This document shows, piece by piece, positions 33,352-42,582 of a stretch of DNA of 64,000 nt (positions within the stretch are counted from its first letter, which is position 1; every line of letters starts with the position of its first letter). The position numbers and the translations under genes were made by a program. Source of the DNA: Pollutimonas harenae. Lineage in GTDB: Bacteria > Pseudomonadota > Gammaproteobacteria > Burkholderiales > Burkholderiaceae_B. The DNA is taken from positions 124,001-188,000 of the forward strand of contig NZ_SDQD01000001.1 of NCBI RefSeq assembly GCF_004153685.1. Direction: 5' to 3'. The notes under the pieces are model-generated. The model ran no database searches. It saw nothing but the letters and a program-made list of their open reading frames with translations, and was not told the origin of the DNA.

Positions 33352-34749
33352 CTATCCTTTAATGACGATCAACTCAACACGCAACTCTTCAGGCGGGTTG
33401 GGCAGGAATAAGGCCAGGCGGCCATCGGCAGCCACGGCATCCCACAGTTCAGACTGGCTTTCCACCCTGAAATACGCAGCGCCACTGCGGCGCGGCATAC
33501 CGAGCGGCAATGTCTGCAGTGGAATCAGCTCTATGCCGGGCAAAGATCGGTTCACCGTGACCTCCATGCTTTCCATCGGGGCCAGTTTGCCTTCCAGCAT
33601 CAGCAAGCTGCTTGTCTCGGAAACCTCCAGTGCACTTCTTACCATCAGGTAATAGCGATACCTGGTGCCGAAGAAGCTGGCTGGCAGTTCTGCGCGATAC
33701 AAGGTGTCGGCGGCACCATCACGCTCAAAACGCACGAACATTTCAGGCCCCAGCGTGATTTCGTTGAGCAAACGGAAGAGCAATGTACGTATGCTGTCGA
33801 AGACAGGCCCCAGGTCGGCATGTTCGTATGGCTGCAGTAAAGAGTGGCTATCGCGTGTCTCGCCCAGCAGATCACAATATTCGGTGAAGGTGCTCAGCTC
33901 TCCAACCAGCTGGCGCAGAACCCCATAAACAGTCCACGGATGAGCCTGCGGCCCTTCGATCAGATGATTCAACTGCGAACCATATCGATTCAGCACCGAC
34001 AAGGCCAGCATGGAGGTCAATTGCGTATCGCCCTCCTGCTCGCGACTGGTCAGCGGCTTCTTGAAGACTTCCAGCTGGCGGGCGCGGCCAATGATTTCAT
34101 CACGCAACTCTTGTAGCAGGCGTTGCAACTGAGGCGCTGCGGCCAGAGTCATGCAAGGCGGGGTAAACGCCGGCATTGGGTGCACGGTTTCTCCGCTCTG
34201 CTCCAGGCTGACCAAAGGCAATAGCTGGTAATCACCCAGGTGCTCAATTTCGTCTTCCCAGAAGATTCTGAGCACATAGTCCATGACGGCAACATGCCCG
34301 GCGGCGCCGTCTGAATACAGGTCGGGCACCTGCTGCGGATCAGCCAATGCCGCAAACCGCGAGCGGCTTTGCGTAACGTCTTCGATGTGCTCATACCGCA
34401 GCACATTGACTTCGTCTTCCATCAGGCGGCGCAGGCCCAAATAGGCCTTGCGGGGGCCCTGCGCAAAATCAGTCAGCTCGAAACGACGGGACTCCACCCT
34501 GGCATTGCCGGGGAATTCGGTAAAAGCGCCATCGTTCCAGCGCACTGCGACATGACTGATACTCAGGCTGCGGGCCTGCAGCGCGGACTCGTCCAGTTGC
34601 AATGAGCAGAAGCCCCAGGCCCAAGGGGTGGTCAGTTCCAGATGCCGCTCCAGCGCACGCTCCAGCTTCGCATCCTGATGCTGAAAATGCTGCGGCTCCA
34701 GAAAGAGTCCCTGGTGCCAGAAGATGGCTGGTTTAAGTTGCGTGTTCAT
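33352..34749 (-). CDS. tssK: T6SS baseplate-membrane linker TssK
   Basis: 465 residues with the TssK N-terminal signature IFWHQGLFLEPQHFQHQD and the C-terminal PLQTLPLGMPRRSGAAYFRV domain. TssK trimers join the baseplate wedge (TssEFG) to TssL/TssM. The start overlaps tssJ by 4 bp, so translation is coupled. Confidence 0.96.
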   Translation of the reverse strand: MNTQLKPAIFWHQGLFLEPQHFQHQDAKLERALERHLELTTPWAWGFCSLQLDESALQARSLSISHVAVRWNDGAFTEFPGNARVESRRFELTDFAQGPRKAYLGLRRLMEDEVNVLRYEHIEDVTQSRSRFAALADPQQVPDLYSDGAAGHVAVMDYVLRIFWEDEIEHLGDYQLLPLVSLEQSGETVHPMPAFTPPCMTLAAAPQLQRLLQELRDEIIGRARQLEVFKKPLTSREQEGDTQLTSMLALSVLNRYGSQLNHLIEGPQAHPWTVYGVLRQLVGELSTFTEYCDLLGETRDSHSLLQPYEHADLGPVFDSIRTLLFRLLNEITLGPEMFVRFERDGAADTLYRAELPASFFGTRYRYYLMVRSALEVSETSSLLMLEGKLAPMESMEVTVNRSLPGIELIPLQTLPLGMPRRSGAAYFRVESQSELWDAVAADGRLALFLPNPPEELRVELIVIKG

Positions 34750-35438
34750 TTGGCATCCGAAGGTGTGGCGTTTGAAGTAGTAGAGCTGGCTGCTGATGTT
34801 GCATTGGGCTGGGTAGGCGCTGCTGCGGGTACCAGGCCAGCCTTGGGCTTGGTCGGTTCGACCGGTTCGAGCTTGCTGCCCGGCGATTCCTGTATGCCTT
34901 CAGGCCCAAGGCGCAGCTGAATCCTGAGAGGCTCGGGTACGGCGGTACGAGACTTGACGATGATGCCGGATGAGTCCACCTCTACCCCGATGCGATAAAG
35001 GCGCGTGCACCGGGCCGGATCCAGATGGTCATAGCCTGCAGCCAGGCCTATGTATTGGGCTTTCTCGACACGCTCCAGTGTCAGGTTGCGGACCTCGCCC
35101 GGTGCGATGAAAATACGCTTTATGGACAGCACCCCCTGGGGCGGGCTATCGGACAGCAGTAAGGTTTTGAGCTTTGCGGCATTGGCGGTCAGTGCGGTAA
35201 AGCCGTTTGGATCTTCCATTTGCACCACCGCAAGCGTCAGCATGTGTGGCTGACCCTGGACTTGATTCAAGGCAGGAGCGGCCTGCACCTGGATTTGTAC
35301 ACCGTCGTCCGAATAGCTCCATTTCATTTCCTTCAGGGCGTCTTTCTCGGAGGTCCCGCAAGCCGCCAAAAGCAAACTGCACGCGGCAACCACCAACAGG
35401 CGGGCCAAGAAAACTGGCAAGAGGCTTATGACTATCAT
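34746..35438 (-). CDS. tssJ: T6SS outer-membrane lipoprotein TssJ
   Basis: 230 residues from ATG 35438; a TTG at 35450 would add four residues and lies on the PAAR stop. A lipoprotein signal ends at LLAAC (lipobox), then ALNQVQGQPHMLTLAVVQ and the TssJ beta-sandwich core with IAPGEVRNLTLE, which binds the TssM C-terminus. The C-terminus carries a ~45-residue Pro/Ala/Thr/Ser-rich tail that most TssJ proteins lack, probably flexible in the periplasm. Confidence 0.9.
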   Translation of the reverse strand: MIVISLLPVFLARLLVVAACSLLLAACGTSEKDALKEMKWSYSDDGVQIQVQAAPALNQVQGQPHMLTLAVVQMEDPNGFTALTANAAKLKTLLLSDSPPQGVLSIKRIFIAPGEVRNLTLERVEKAQYIGLAAGYDHLDPARCTRLYRIGVEVDSSGIIVKSRTAVPEPLRIQLRLGPEGIQESPGSKLEPVEPTKPKAGLVPAAAPTQPNATSAASSTTSNATPSDAK

Positions 35439-35446
35439 GGGGGTAC

Positions 35447-35851
35447 TCAACTCATCAGCATAACGGTGGCCTGGCTGGGCGATGCCACGAGGCCGGTTGT
35501 GTTCTCTTTGTTATGCATGGTCATGCAAGAAAGTCGTACGCCCGGCTTGCCGCCTATCATGACCTTCATGCTGCCGTTCACGAAAGCGACTTCGCCCATG
35601 ATCATATGGCTGACAACGCCACCACCGGCTGTGCCGCCCTGGTCGCCATTGCTGAGCAATATCTTGGTCATTTGGTTCAAGGCAGGCGCAGCGCTGATCA
35701 GTACTTTCTCGACGATGCCGCCGGGGTCGGCGGCCGCAGTGGTGGCCATGTTCGGATACGGTATGGGCACAGGCGACGGCGCTGCCGGCGTCAGGCAGGT
35801 GTCGGGAATGGTGGCAACAGCCTGGGCGCCTGCGATAGTCAGAGCAAACAT
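35447..35851 (-). CDS. PAAR-like DUF4150 spike-tip protein
   Basis: 134 residues of the DUF4150 PAAR-like group (CLTPAAPSPVPIPYPNMA, then GGxPGVRLSCMTM near the C-terminus). PAAR proteins cap the VgrG spike and often tether effectors. No toxin domain is fused. AAGGAG seven bases ahead of the ATG. It follows the DUF3540 gene and precedes tssJ. Confidence 0.9.
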   Translation of the reverse strand: MFALTIAGAQAVATIPDTCLTPAAPSPVPIPYPNMATTAAADPGGIVEKVLISAAPALNQMTKILLSNGDQGGTAGGGVVSHMIMGEVAFVNGSMKVMIGGKPGVRLSCMTMHNKENTTGLVASPSQATVMLMS

Positions 35852-35882
35852 ATGAGGTCTCCTTGAAGGGTGTTGACTGGCC

Positions 35883-36482
35883 CTAGCCTATTTGAACGGA
35901 ATCGCCATCGACCACCATGCGATCCCTCCCCACCACGCTGGCAGTGCCTGCAAGCGTGGACCAGTCTTTCTGCACCACGCTGCGACTGGATTCCGCACTG
36001 GTTTCTTCATGGCCGCTGATACGTCGCGTGCTCGTACCCAAATAGACTTCGCTGCGGGCGGCGTATTCCAGATGCTCTGTTGCAATGTCGGTGCGGTGCT
36101 TCCAGCGCGTGGACAACCGCTCACCCTGCACCTTCATGTCCTGGCAAGCTATTTCCAGCTGACCATGCTGAACCTGCAACCTGGTGTCACCCTCCATTGC
36201 CAATACCGCGACCCTGCTGTCGTCGGCACGCTCAAGCACAGTCAGCACGTAGGCTGTACCGTTCATGATGCTGACCAGGACGGTGTCACCCACCGCAGGC
36301 TGCAGCAGACAACCAGCGGCAGCCACCGTCCATATGGCTCCTTCGTCTGTTAGTGCACAATACCGACGTCCCTCCTGCATGAGCAGGCGCGCATGGTATT
36401 GTCGCGCCTGCCCGTGTGCGGCCTGGGGATAAGCATGATTGGCATTTTTTCTGGGTGAGGTTTGGGTTTGTGTCATGTTCAT
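35883..36482 (-). CDS. DUF3540 protein of the T6SS spike module
   Basis: 199 residues matching DUF3540, found next to DUF2169 and PAAR (DUF4150) genes in T6SS clusters. The N-terminal part (about 25-95) looks like a small OB-like barrel (QPAVGDTVLVSIMNGTAYVL) and the C-terminal part has short alternating strands (LQVQHGQLEIAC, VVGRDRMVVDGDSVQIG) like a VgrG or spike beta-helix. It may stack between spike and tip. Function is not proven. Starts at ATG 36482, or the ATG two codons later; ribosome site is weak. Confidence 0.8.
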   Translation of the reverse strand: MNMTQTQTSPRKNANHAYPQAAHGQARQYHARLLMQEGRRYCALTDEGAIWTVAAAGCLLQPAVGDTVLVSIMNGTAYVLTVLERADDSRVAVLAMEGDTRLQVQHGQLEIACQDMKVQGERLSTRWKHRTDIATEHLEYAARSEVYLGTSTRRISGHEETSAESSRSVVQKDWSTLAGTASVVGRDRMVVDGDSVQIG

Positions 36483-36498
36483 AGTTTCGCTTTAGATA

Positions 36499-37452
36499 TC
36501 AGACGGTGGGTTGCCACAGCTCCGCTTCGCGCAGTATCGGGTCGTCGCGACGGACGTTCTCGAGCCTGGCGTCGCGCCACGACACGCTGGGCAGTTGCGC
36601 CGCATGCAGCAGTGCGCCCTGCAGGCTGGCGCGGGTGAAATCGGCATTGACGGCCTGGAAGTGAGATAAGTCTGCATCACACAGATTGCTATCGCTGAAG
36701 TCCACGCCCAGCGACGTCGCGGCATGCAGTCGGGCACGGCATAGCGATGCTCCTTTCAGCGTGACGTGATCCAGCCTGGCAAAGTCCAGAATGGCACCGT
36801 CGAGCGATGCTGCGTCGAAACAAGCCTCATCAAGAGTGGCCCGGTACAGCGATATTCCATCGGCCTGTGCATTGCTCAGGTTCAACCCAGACGCCGTGAC
36901 ACGATTGAAACCACACTGCGTCAATACGGCTCCAGCCATCGAGCACATCTCCATTTTGCTGTCCGGTAGAAAAACCTTGTCCCAGCTAGCGCCATCCCAT
37001 TTGATGTCCTGGAATATGCATTTCGACATCCAGGCTTCCTTGATGATGGCGGTATGCATCGTGCAACGGTGAAAAGTACTGCCTAGCGCTGCCAGGCGCG
37101 TCATGTCCGTCACATGAAAATCACATTCGTCCCAGTCACAATCCTGCATCCATATGTGGTCCAGCTTGGTTCCGCGCAGCGAAGCGTGCCTGGCTGTGCA
37201 CTGGGTAATAATGGCCTGTGTGAGTACCGCCGCATCCAGGCAGACATGGTCCAGCGCACAGTTGCTCAGGGCGCAGCCTTGCAGGTTGGCACCAAGCAGT
37301 TGCGCTCCACTTAGATCCAGCCCTGTCAGACGCACGCCAGACAAGTCAGCCTGGCGCAAATCAGCGCCCGCCAGCGCGCTACGCTCCAGACGCCCCCCAT
37401 TGCGCAGGATCTCCAGCATGGTCTGCACACTGCGCGCTTCAGCCACGGTCAT
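36499..37452 (-). CDS. Pentapeptide-repeat protein of the T6SS spike module
   Basis: 317 residues almost wholly of A(D/N)Lxx pentapeptides (ADLRQADLSGVRLTGLDLSG and later copies), predicting a right-handed quadrilateral beta-helix of about 55 coils. It overlaps the DUF2169 gene by 14 bp. The AGGAG lies only one base ahead of ATG 37452; GTG at 37446 has better spacing, so the start is uncertain. Such proteins may be structural spike extensions or effectors; nothing here marks it as a toxin. Confidence 0.85.
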   Translation of the reverse strand: MTVAEARSVQTMLEILRNGGRLERSALAGADLRQADLSGVRLTGLDLSGAQLLGANLQGCALSNCALDHVCLDAAVLTQAIITQCTARHASLRGTKLDHIWMQDCDWDECDFHVTDMTRLAALGSTFHRCTMHTAIIKEAWMSKCIFQDIKWDGASWDKVFLPDSKMEMCSMAGAVLTQCGFNRVTASGLNLSNAQADGISLYRATLDEACFDAASLDGAILDFARLDHVTLKGASLCRARLHAATSLGVDFSDSNLCDADLSHFQAVNADFTRASLQGALLHAAQLPSVSWRDARLENVRRDDPILREAELWQPTV

Positions 37453-40063
37453 ACTCCTGTAGCAGCCGACAACGCGTCATGAGCGACTGCTCAAGCTTCA
37501 GACCCTGCACCATGGCGGTGCGGGTCTGAAATGCGTGCAGATTGGAGCCGGTCAGGTCGGTATCCACCAGTGTGGCCTTCCGCGCCGAAGCATGCATCAA
37601 ATTCACGCCCCGCCAGCTTGCCTGCGCAACGCGGCTGTCTGTGAAATCAGCTGAACGCGCCTTCATGCGCCAGGCATCAGTGCCGGTCAGGTCACAAGCC
37701 TTGATAAAGGCCCTGTCCAGGCAGGCTTCGCGCAGATTGGCACGCAGCAGCGAGCTGTCTTGCAGACTGGCATCTGCCAGATTGGCGCCTTGCATATTGG
37801 CATCGCTTAGCTGTGTGTCCAGCAAGGTGCGTAGCCCGGGCATATTGGCTCCATCGAACTGCACGCGCGATGCCTGACATGCCTGCAAAGTTGTTCCCGT
37901 CATGTCGGCCGTGGAAAACAGCGTACCTTCCATTGCACACTGGAGGAAAACCGCAGACTCCAGGCTGACCGCACTGGCGTCCATGCCCACCATGCGACAA
38001 TTTCTGAACTGGCAACGTTTGCCGCTGGCTTTTTTCAATATGACTCCGGGAAAATCACACTCATCGGCCTGAGCGTCAGACCAGTTGCTTGCTTCAAGAT
38101 TGGCATAGTCCAGCGTGCACTCCGCTATGCGGGCGTGCTTGAGATCCATGTGCTCCATGCGGGCGTTACGAAAAGTGCAGGCCTTGATCTGGGCGGACTC
38201 ACAATTGGCGCCCGCCAGGACGGCCTCGTCCAGGTCGCATTTTTCCATTTGCGCTTCAAACAGTCTGGCTCCGGAAAGCACCGCATTCTTCAGCGAGCAT
38301 GTCCGCAACACAGCTCGCGTCATATCGGCCCCACTGAAATCCAGCCCATTCAGGTCCAGCCCTTCAAGCTCCGTCCAGCCTAGCGACTCCTTACCAGCCA
38401 GCCGTGCGCATACCTGCTCCCGGGTCAGCCGCTCACGCGGGCCTTCAGGCGCGTCAGCCATATCGCCATACATGAGTGCCAGCGTTTCCCGCAACTGCGC
38501 GTCGGACTCGGCCTTGGCCTGTTCGTGCGAAGCTTTGATTTCGTCTGGCAAGGCGTCCATTTCCTTTTCAAAGGCCAGATAGTCGTCGATGGCTGCCTGC
38601 TTGCCTGGATGGCTGTCAGGCAGAAAGGACATGACCTTCATCATGTCCATTCCATCATCAGGCATGTTCTGCGCCTTCAGCTTCATATCGTCCAGATCTA
38701 GCCCAATATCCTCGAGGTGCTTGCGCGCCTCGGACTCTCCTGTCGCGAATGCTTCATCGATATACGCTTCGAGTGCAGCGGCAAAACCGGCGGCATTGTC
38801 AGGCGGCTTGAATGGCAAGTCACCCTCATCGGGCACGTTCGAATACTTGCTTTTCATTTCCTCCAAGTCCAGGCCAATATCGCGAAGGGCACTGGCTGCC
38901 TCCTCCTCGCCTTCCTGCATGGCCTGGTCATATTTATTGTCTATGGCATCGGATAAGGCCTGTGCTTTTTCCTCATACTGCTTGCGCATGCCCTGAACCA
39001 GTTCCAGCGACTCGGGATCCGCTGCAGGTACGACACTGGGAACCACCGCAGCCTGCTCCAGCTCATGCCGCCATTTCTGCGACCAATGCTCAAAGGACAA
39101 GGGATTCGACGACAGGTTTTCAATGAATACGGCCAGGCCAAGCACATCTTTGGCGTCTTCACGACTGACCTCAACCTGGGCACGGTAAAGCACAACAATG
39201 CGCTCGTCGTTGGGAAACAGCCATACCGTGTCCAGGTCCATGCCCAGCTCCATATGCCTGTCAGGATTGCCAGCCGTACGCATCAGCAAACGAGGCCGCA
39301 AGCCCGGGAGTTTGCCGCGCACCACACCCTGAGGATGCATGTTTTCCACATGCCACGATTCATCACCGCGCCAGTAACCGTCCTGGCACTGCGCAGCGTC
39401 GAAACGGTCAAACCAGCGCACATCAGTATCGTCCGGCAGCCACGGCAGGCGTTCCTCCATCCAGCGGTTATCCAGCGTGCCGAGCCACTGAAGGCGATGT
39501 TCGCTGGCCACAGGATGAGCACCCAGTGTTGCCGTGCGAGGCTGGTCAGAAGGCGTGAGCACGGGTGCAGCCGGCCATTCAATATTGGGCAGCGGTTGAT
39601 TCTCGCCTGCATTCGGATCGGGAAAATAACCGCGCCCATAGGGGTTATAAGGCCAGTCCGGTCCACCGTAGGCACGCGCCAGCCCAATAGGCATACGTTC
39701 AAAAGGCTTGGGAGCACTGGTACTCCAGCCTGTCACCCCCTTTATCCAATAACGTTCCCCTTGTACCAGCAGATGGCTTTTCTGCTTGCCCACACCGGCA
39801 CGGACGGTCAGGCCCGTAACCGCTTTGCCCGCAGGAGCGCAAGCGCTACCCGCCACGCCGAAGCCGCCACGATTTTTTTTCTCGCCTAGATCGAAGAGTT
39901 CGTCGGGGAACTGTGACACCAGCCATTTCCAGGCATCCTGCTCTTTCAATCGCTCGTGTTGACTGTCGCAGGCAAAACCTACGGTAATCGTCAGCATGGG
40001 CTTGCCCGCCAGGCTTGCATAGCCCAGCATCAGCATGGCATCTTCTGGTTTATGGATATGCAC
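37439..40063 (-). CDS. DUF2169 adaptor fused to pentapeptide repeats
   Basis: 874 residues. The N-terminal ~330 residues are DUF2169 (FGVAGSACAPAGKA, GVTGWSTSAPKPFERMPIG, YNPYGRGY), a family reported as effector adaptors/chaperones for PAAR loading. A charged middle section (about 350-545) has an internal duplication: IGLDLEEMKSKYSNVPDEGD and IGLDLDDMKLKAQNMPDDGM. From about 560 to the end run pentapeptide repeats (ADMTRAVLRTCSLKNAVLSG onward). It may combine loading and structural roles. AGGGGAAGAGG precedes the ATG. Confidence 0.85.
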   Translation of the reverse strand: MHIHKPEDAMLMLGYASLAGKPMLTITVGFACDSQHERLKEQDAWKWLVSQFPDELFDLGEKKNRGGFGVAGSACAPAGKAVTGLTVRAGVGKQKSHLLVQGERYWIKGVTGWSTSAPKPFERMPIGLARAYGGPDWPYNPYGRGYFPDPNAGENQPLPNIEWPAAPVLTPSDQPRTATLGAHPVASEHRLQWLGTLDNRWMEERLPWLPDDTDVRWFDRFDAAQCQDGYWRGDESWHVENMHPQGVVRGKLPGLRPRLLMRTAGNPDRHMELGMDLDTVWLFPNDERIVVLYRAQVEVSREDAKDVLGLAVFIENLSSNPLSFEHWSQKWRHELEQAAVVPSVVPAADPESLELVQGMRKQYEEKAQALSDAIDNKYDQAMQEGEEEAASALRDIGLDLEEMKSKYSNVPDEGDLPFKPPDNAAGFAAALEAYIDEAFATGESEARKHLEDIGLDLDDMKLKAQNMPDDGMDMMKVMSFLPDSHPGKQAAIDDYLAFEKEMDALPDEIKASHEQAKAESDAQLRETLALMYGDMADAPEGPRERLTREQVCARLAGKESLGWTELEGLDLNGLDFSGADMTRAVLRTCSLKNAVLSGARLFEAQMEKCDLDEAVLAGANCESAQIKACTFRNARMEHMDLKHARIAECTLDYANLEASNWSDAQADECDFPGVILKKASGKRCQFRNCRMVGMDASAVSLESAVFLQCAMEGTLFSTADMTGTTLQACQASRVQFDGANMPGLRTLLDTQLSDANMQGANLADASLQDSSLLRANLREACLDRAFIKACDLTGTDAWRMKARSADFTDSRVAQASWRGVNLMHASARKATLVDTDLTGSNLHAFQTRTAMVQGLKLEQSLMTRCRLLQEYDRG

Positions 40064-40074
40064 GCCTCTTCCCC

Positions 40075-42582
40075 TTAGCCCAGCTTTATCAGCTCGCCTT
40101 CCACTTCGACGGAGCCTCTTCCTTGCAGAGATGTCACAGTTCCGGCTATCTTTATTGACCCCGCAGGATTCATATCCATTTCTGTGACGCCACTTTTCAC
40201 GCTCAAACCTGCATTACCGCTAAGTGACAATGTGGACGTGGCAGAAACAATGGTTTTGTTCCCGCATAGCGTCGTTCCCGCAGCATTAATGGAAAGCTTA
40301 CAACGTGCACCTGGAATTACGTATCCAATATCCACATTGGGGCTGTCCACGTTGTAGTGCACATACGCGTTGGTGTCGTATTTCAGCGTCTTATGTGTAA
40401 CTGTTTCTGTATAGGCATTTTCTTCTTTGATGAACTTGATCACTTTCCTCGTAATCGCGGTCTTGTCATTGTTAAGTTCTGTACGTCGCATGATCTTGAT
40501 GTCTTTACTCGGCCCGGCCGTGTACTCCCGACCACCACTAAAGGTGAGGCTATACTTGATTCCAGCAAATACCTCTGTACTTACTCCGAAGGTCACGGAC
40601 ACATCAAGCCCTTCCATAAGCTCTACTTTTCCGCCTACGTAGTTGCTTACATTGACTGCCATCGTATTTTCAATAACGGCATGCCCATTAGGACTACTCT
40701 TTTCCCAGTCCACCAAGCTGGAAATCTTATCCGGACCTCCCGCACATATCGTCAATTTGTTAGGTACTTCTATCAATATGCTTTCGCCGGAATAGATCTC
40801 TCCGTTTTCGGACGTAGCCAGAAGGAAACCTCTCTTTCCCTCCTCTTCTTCCGGCGCCCCCAGGTTCAGTACGGCATCCGAAGTAGGCGCCGAGATAGTC
40901 ACACGTGTCTCGTCAGCCTCATAACCCTCGGGATTATTGCCGTCCTCTGATGACTCCTCTCCTTCTTCTTCACTGGAGGCAAGCTGTACGGCTGAAGCAC
41001 CATCCAGGAAAGTAAAACCAGCCCCTCCGGGCGTACGCACTACATGCTCGCGGGAATTGTTCTGGTTGACGACACTGGGTGCTTCGGCGTTGGGCAAGGA
41101 CCCGACAATGACCGGCATGTCGGGATCACCATTCAAAAAGGCAATCAGTACTTCCGTGCCCTCGCGCAGCGGGAAATGCATGCCAGCCGCCGTCAGGCCT
41201 TTCTGGGATGCACCGGCCGCGTATGGTGTGCTCAAACGCAGCCAGGCGGAGTTGCGATAGCTGTCGTAGCGTTGCCGCGTAAAGGCCAGCCTGATCTTGT
41301 AGCGCCCCTGGTCATCGGGTTGGGCATAGCGCTTGGCGCCTGCCTTGTCATCCATATCGACAAAACCCGACATCAAACGCGTCACGCGCGGCACCGGGGT
41401 TTTGCGCGCGGGCCGGAACTGTATGGGGTCGTCCTGCTGTGCCTGATCACGCCAACGAGGCAAGGCGGTAAAGCGCGCCAGGTAAGACGGCGTTTCACCG
41501 CCTGGAGCGGTATCCAAGGTCTGCGTTCCTTCGTGCTCAACCTGCACGATGTAATACTGGCTGGAATCGGCGGCTTGTTGAAACACTGACACGGCCAGGA
41601 AGCGGCCCGCGGTCACACCAGGGGTGCGTGCATCGCCCCGAACACCCAGGCTCTGGCAGGCAAGTTCCTGGGCGCGCCAGCGTGCCAGTGTGTCGCCCGG
41701 CACGCCGTTAGCGCCACCGCTGTCGCCATCCAGGACGGCAAAGTGGTCGGCCGCGCTGAAGATTTCACCCTGGCCCGAATGAGAAGCTGGCACGTCAGCC
41801 CCCGCCTGCAGATGCAAGAGCGTGTTCTCGGGCTCGTGCAGCGCACGCAAGGACACCGCAGCGGGACGCATGGTCACTCTTCTGTCCATGCGGGTCAGCA
41901 CTATATGGCGTGTATCGGGATCGAGCACTCCCTTTGGATAATAGATGGCGCTATCGACCTGTGCTGGCTGCTGGGATGCATCGTTCGCAAAGACGATGGA
42001 CTCACGATCTTCGCCCTGTTCAAACCAAAAATACACTCCGTAGTACTCCAGCTTGCGCATCAGAAAGTCAAGGCAGTTTTCCTCAAACTGGCACACAAAC
42101 GGGCGACGCATGGACGAGAGGTCCTGCCCCTGCACCGCAATACGGTAATCATAGGGAGCATCATCGTTATAGTATTTTTCGGTCAACTGGCCCTGCCGCA
42201 GCAGGCTCTCGATCAGGTCATCAAGCTGCTGGTCCAGATAGATGTCTGACCACTGGCGCAGAGCCAGGCGCGCCAGCCTTGGTTCGAGGATAAGCTGGTA
42301 ATAGTCATACACTTCATCATGGCCATGTTCTGCACCCTGGGTGATGATGCCATGCCACCTTGCAACAGAGCCGTCGGGTCGGCGCAGGCGGAGCGTAGCC
42401 GGCTTGTCGAGCAGGTTCTCGAGCGGCAGATCGGCACTGCGTACGGCGATGGTGATTTCAAAACGGTAAGGTCGTGAAACCGCCTCGGTGCCACGCCATT
42501 GCGTCACCAGGATATCTTCTCCCGCCAGCAACTCTTGAAGTGCCTGGCACTGCAAAGCGTAATCGAAAGTGTTGTCAGTCAT
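40075..42582 (-). CDS. vgrG: T6SS spike protein VgrG (TssI)
   Basis: 835 residues with the gp27-like N-terminal domains (WRGTEAVSRPYRFEI, CQFEENCLDFLMRKLEYYGVYFWFEQG) and the gp5-like OB region (GTEVLIAFLNGDPDMPVIVGSLPN). An acidic insert (EEEGEESSEDG, near 545) separates this from a long C-terminal beta-helical stalk. The stalk DNA (about 40150-40830) is visibly AT-richer than its neighbours, which suggests exchange by recombination. No enzymatic domain is recognisable. ATG overlaps the tssH stop by 4 bp. Confidence 0.95.
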   Translation of the reverse strand: MTDNTFDYALQCQALQELLAGEDILVTQWRGTEAVSRPYRFEITIAVRSADLPLENLLDKPATLRLRRPDGSVARWHGIITQGAEHGHDEVYDYYQLILEPRLARLALRQWSDIYLDQQLDDLIESLLRQGQLTEKYYNDDAPYDYRIAVQGQDLSSMRRPFVCQFEENCLDFLMRKLEYYGVYFWFEQGEDRESIVFANDASQQPAQVDSAIYYPKGVLDPDTRHIVLTRMDRRVTMRPAAVSLRALHEPENTLLHLQAGADVPASHSGQGEIFSAADHFAVLDGDSGGANGVPGDTLARWRAQELACQSLGVRGDARTPGVTAGRFLAVSVFQQAADSSQYYIVQVEHEGTQTLDTAPGGETPSYLARFTALPRWRDQAQQDDPIQFRPARKTPVPRVTRLMSGFVDMDDKAGAKRYAQPDDQGRYKIRLAFTRQRYDSYRNSAWLRLSTPYAAGASQKGLTAAGMHFPLREGTEVLIAFLNGDPDMPVIVGSLPNAEAPSVVNQNNSREHVVRTPGGAGFTFLDGASAVQLASSEEEGEESSEDGNNPEGYEADETRVTISAPTSDAVLNLGAPEEEEGKRGFLLATSENGEIYSGESILIEVPNKLTICAGGPDKISSLVDWEKSSPNGHAVIENTMAVNVSNYVGGKVELMEGLDVSVTFGVSTEVFAGIKYSLTFSGGREYTAGPSKDIKIMRRTELNNDKTAITRKVIKFIKEENAYTETVTHKTLKYDTNAYVHYNVDSPNVDIGYVIPGARCKLSINAAGTTLCGNKTIVSATSTLSLSGNAGLSVKSGVTEMDMNPAGSIKIAGTVTSLQGRGSVEVEGELIKLG

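Noticed and set aside
36499-40063. Pentapeptide-repeat stretches as a CRISPR or DNA tandem repeat
   Set aside because: The periodicity is at protein level (five residues); the DNA copies are diverged and no spacer-repeat pattern exists.
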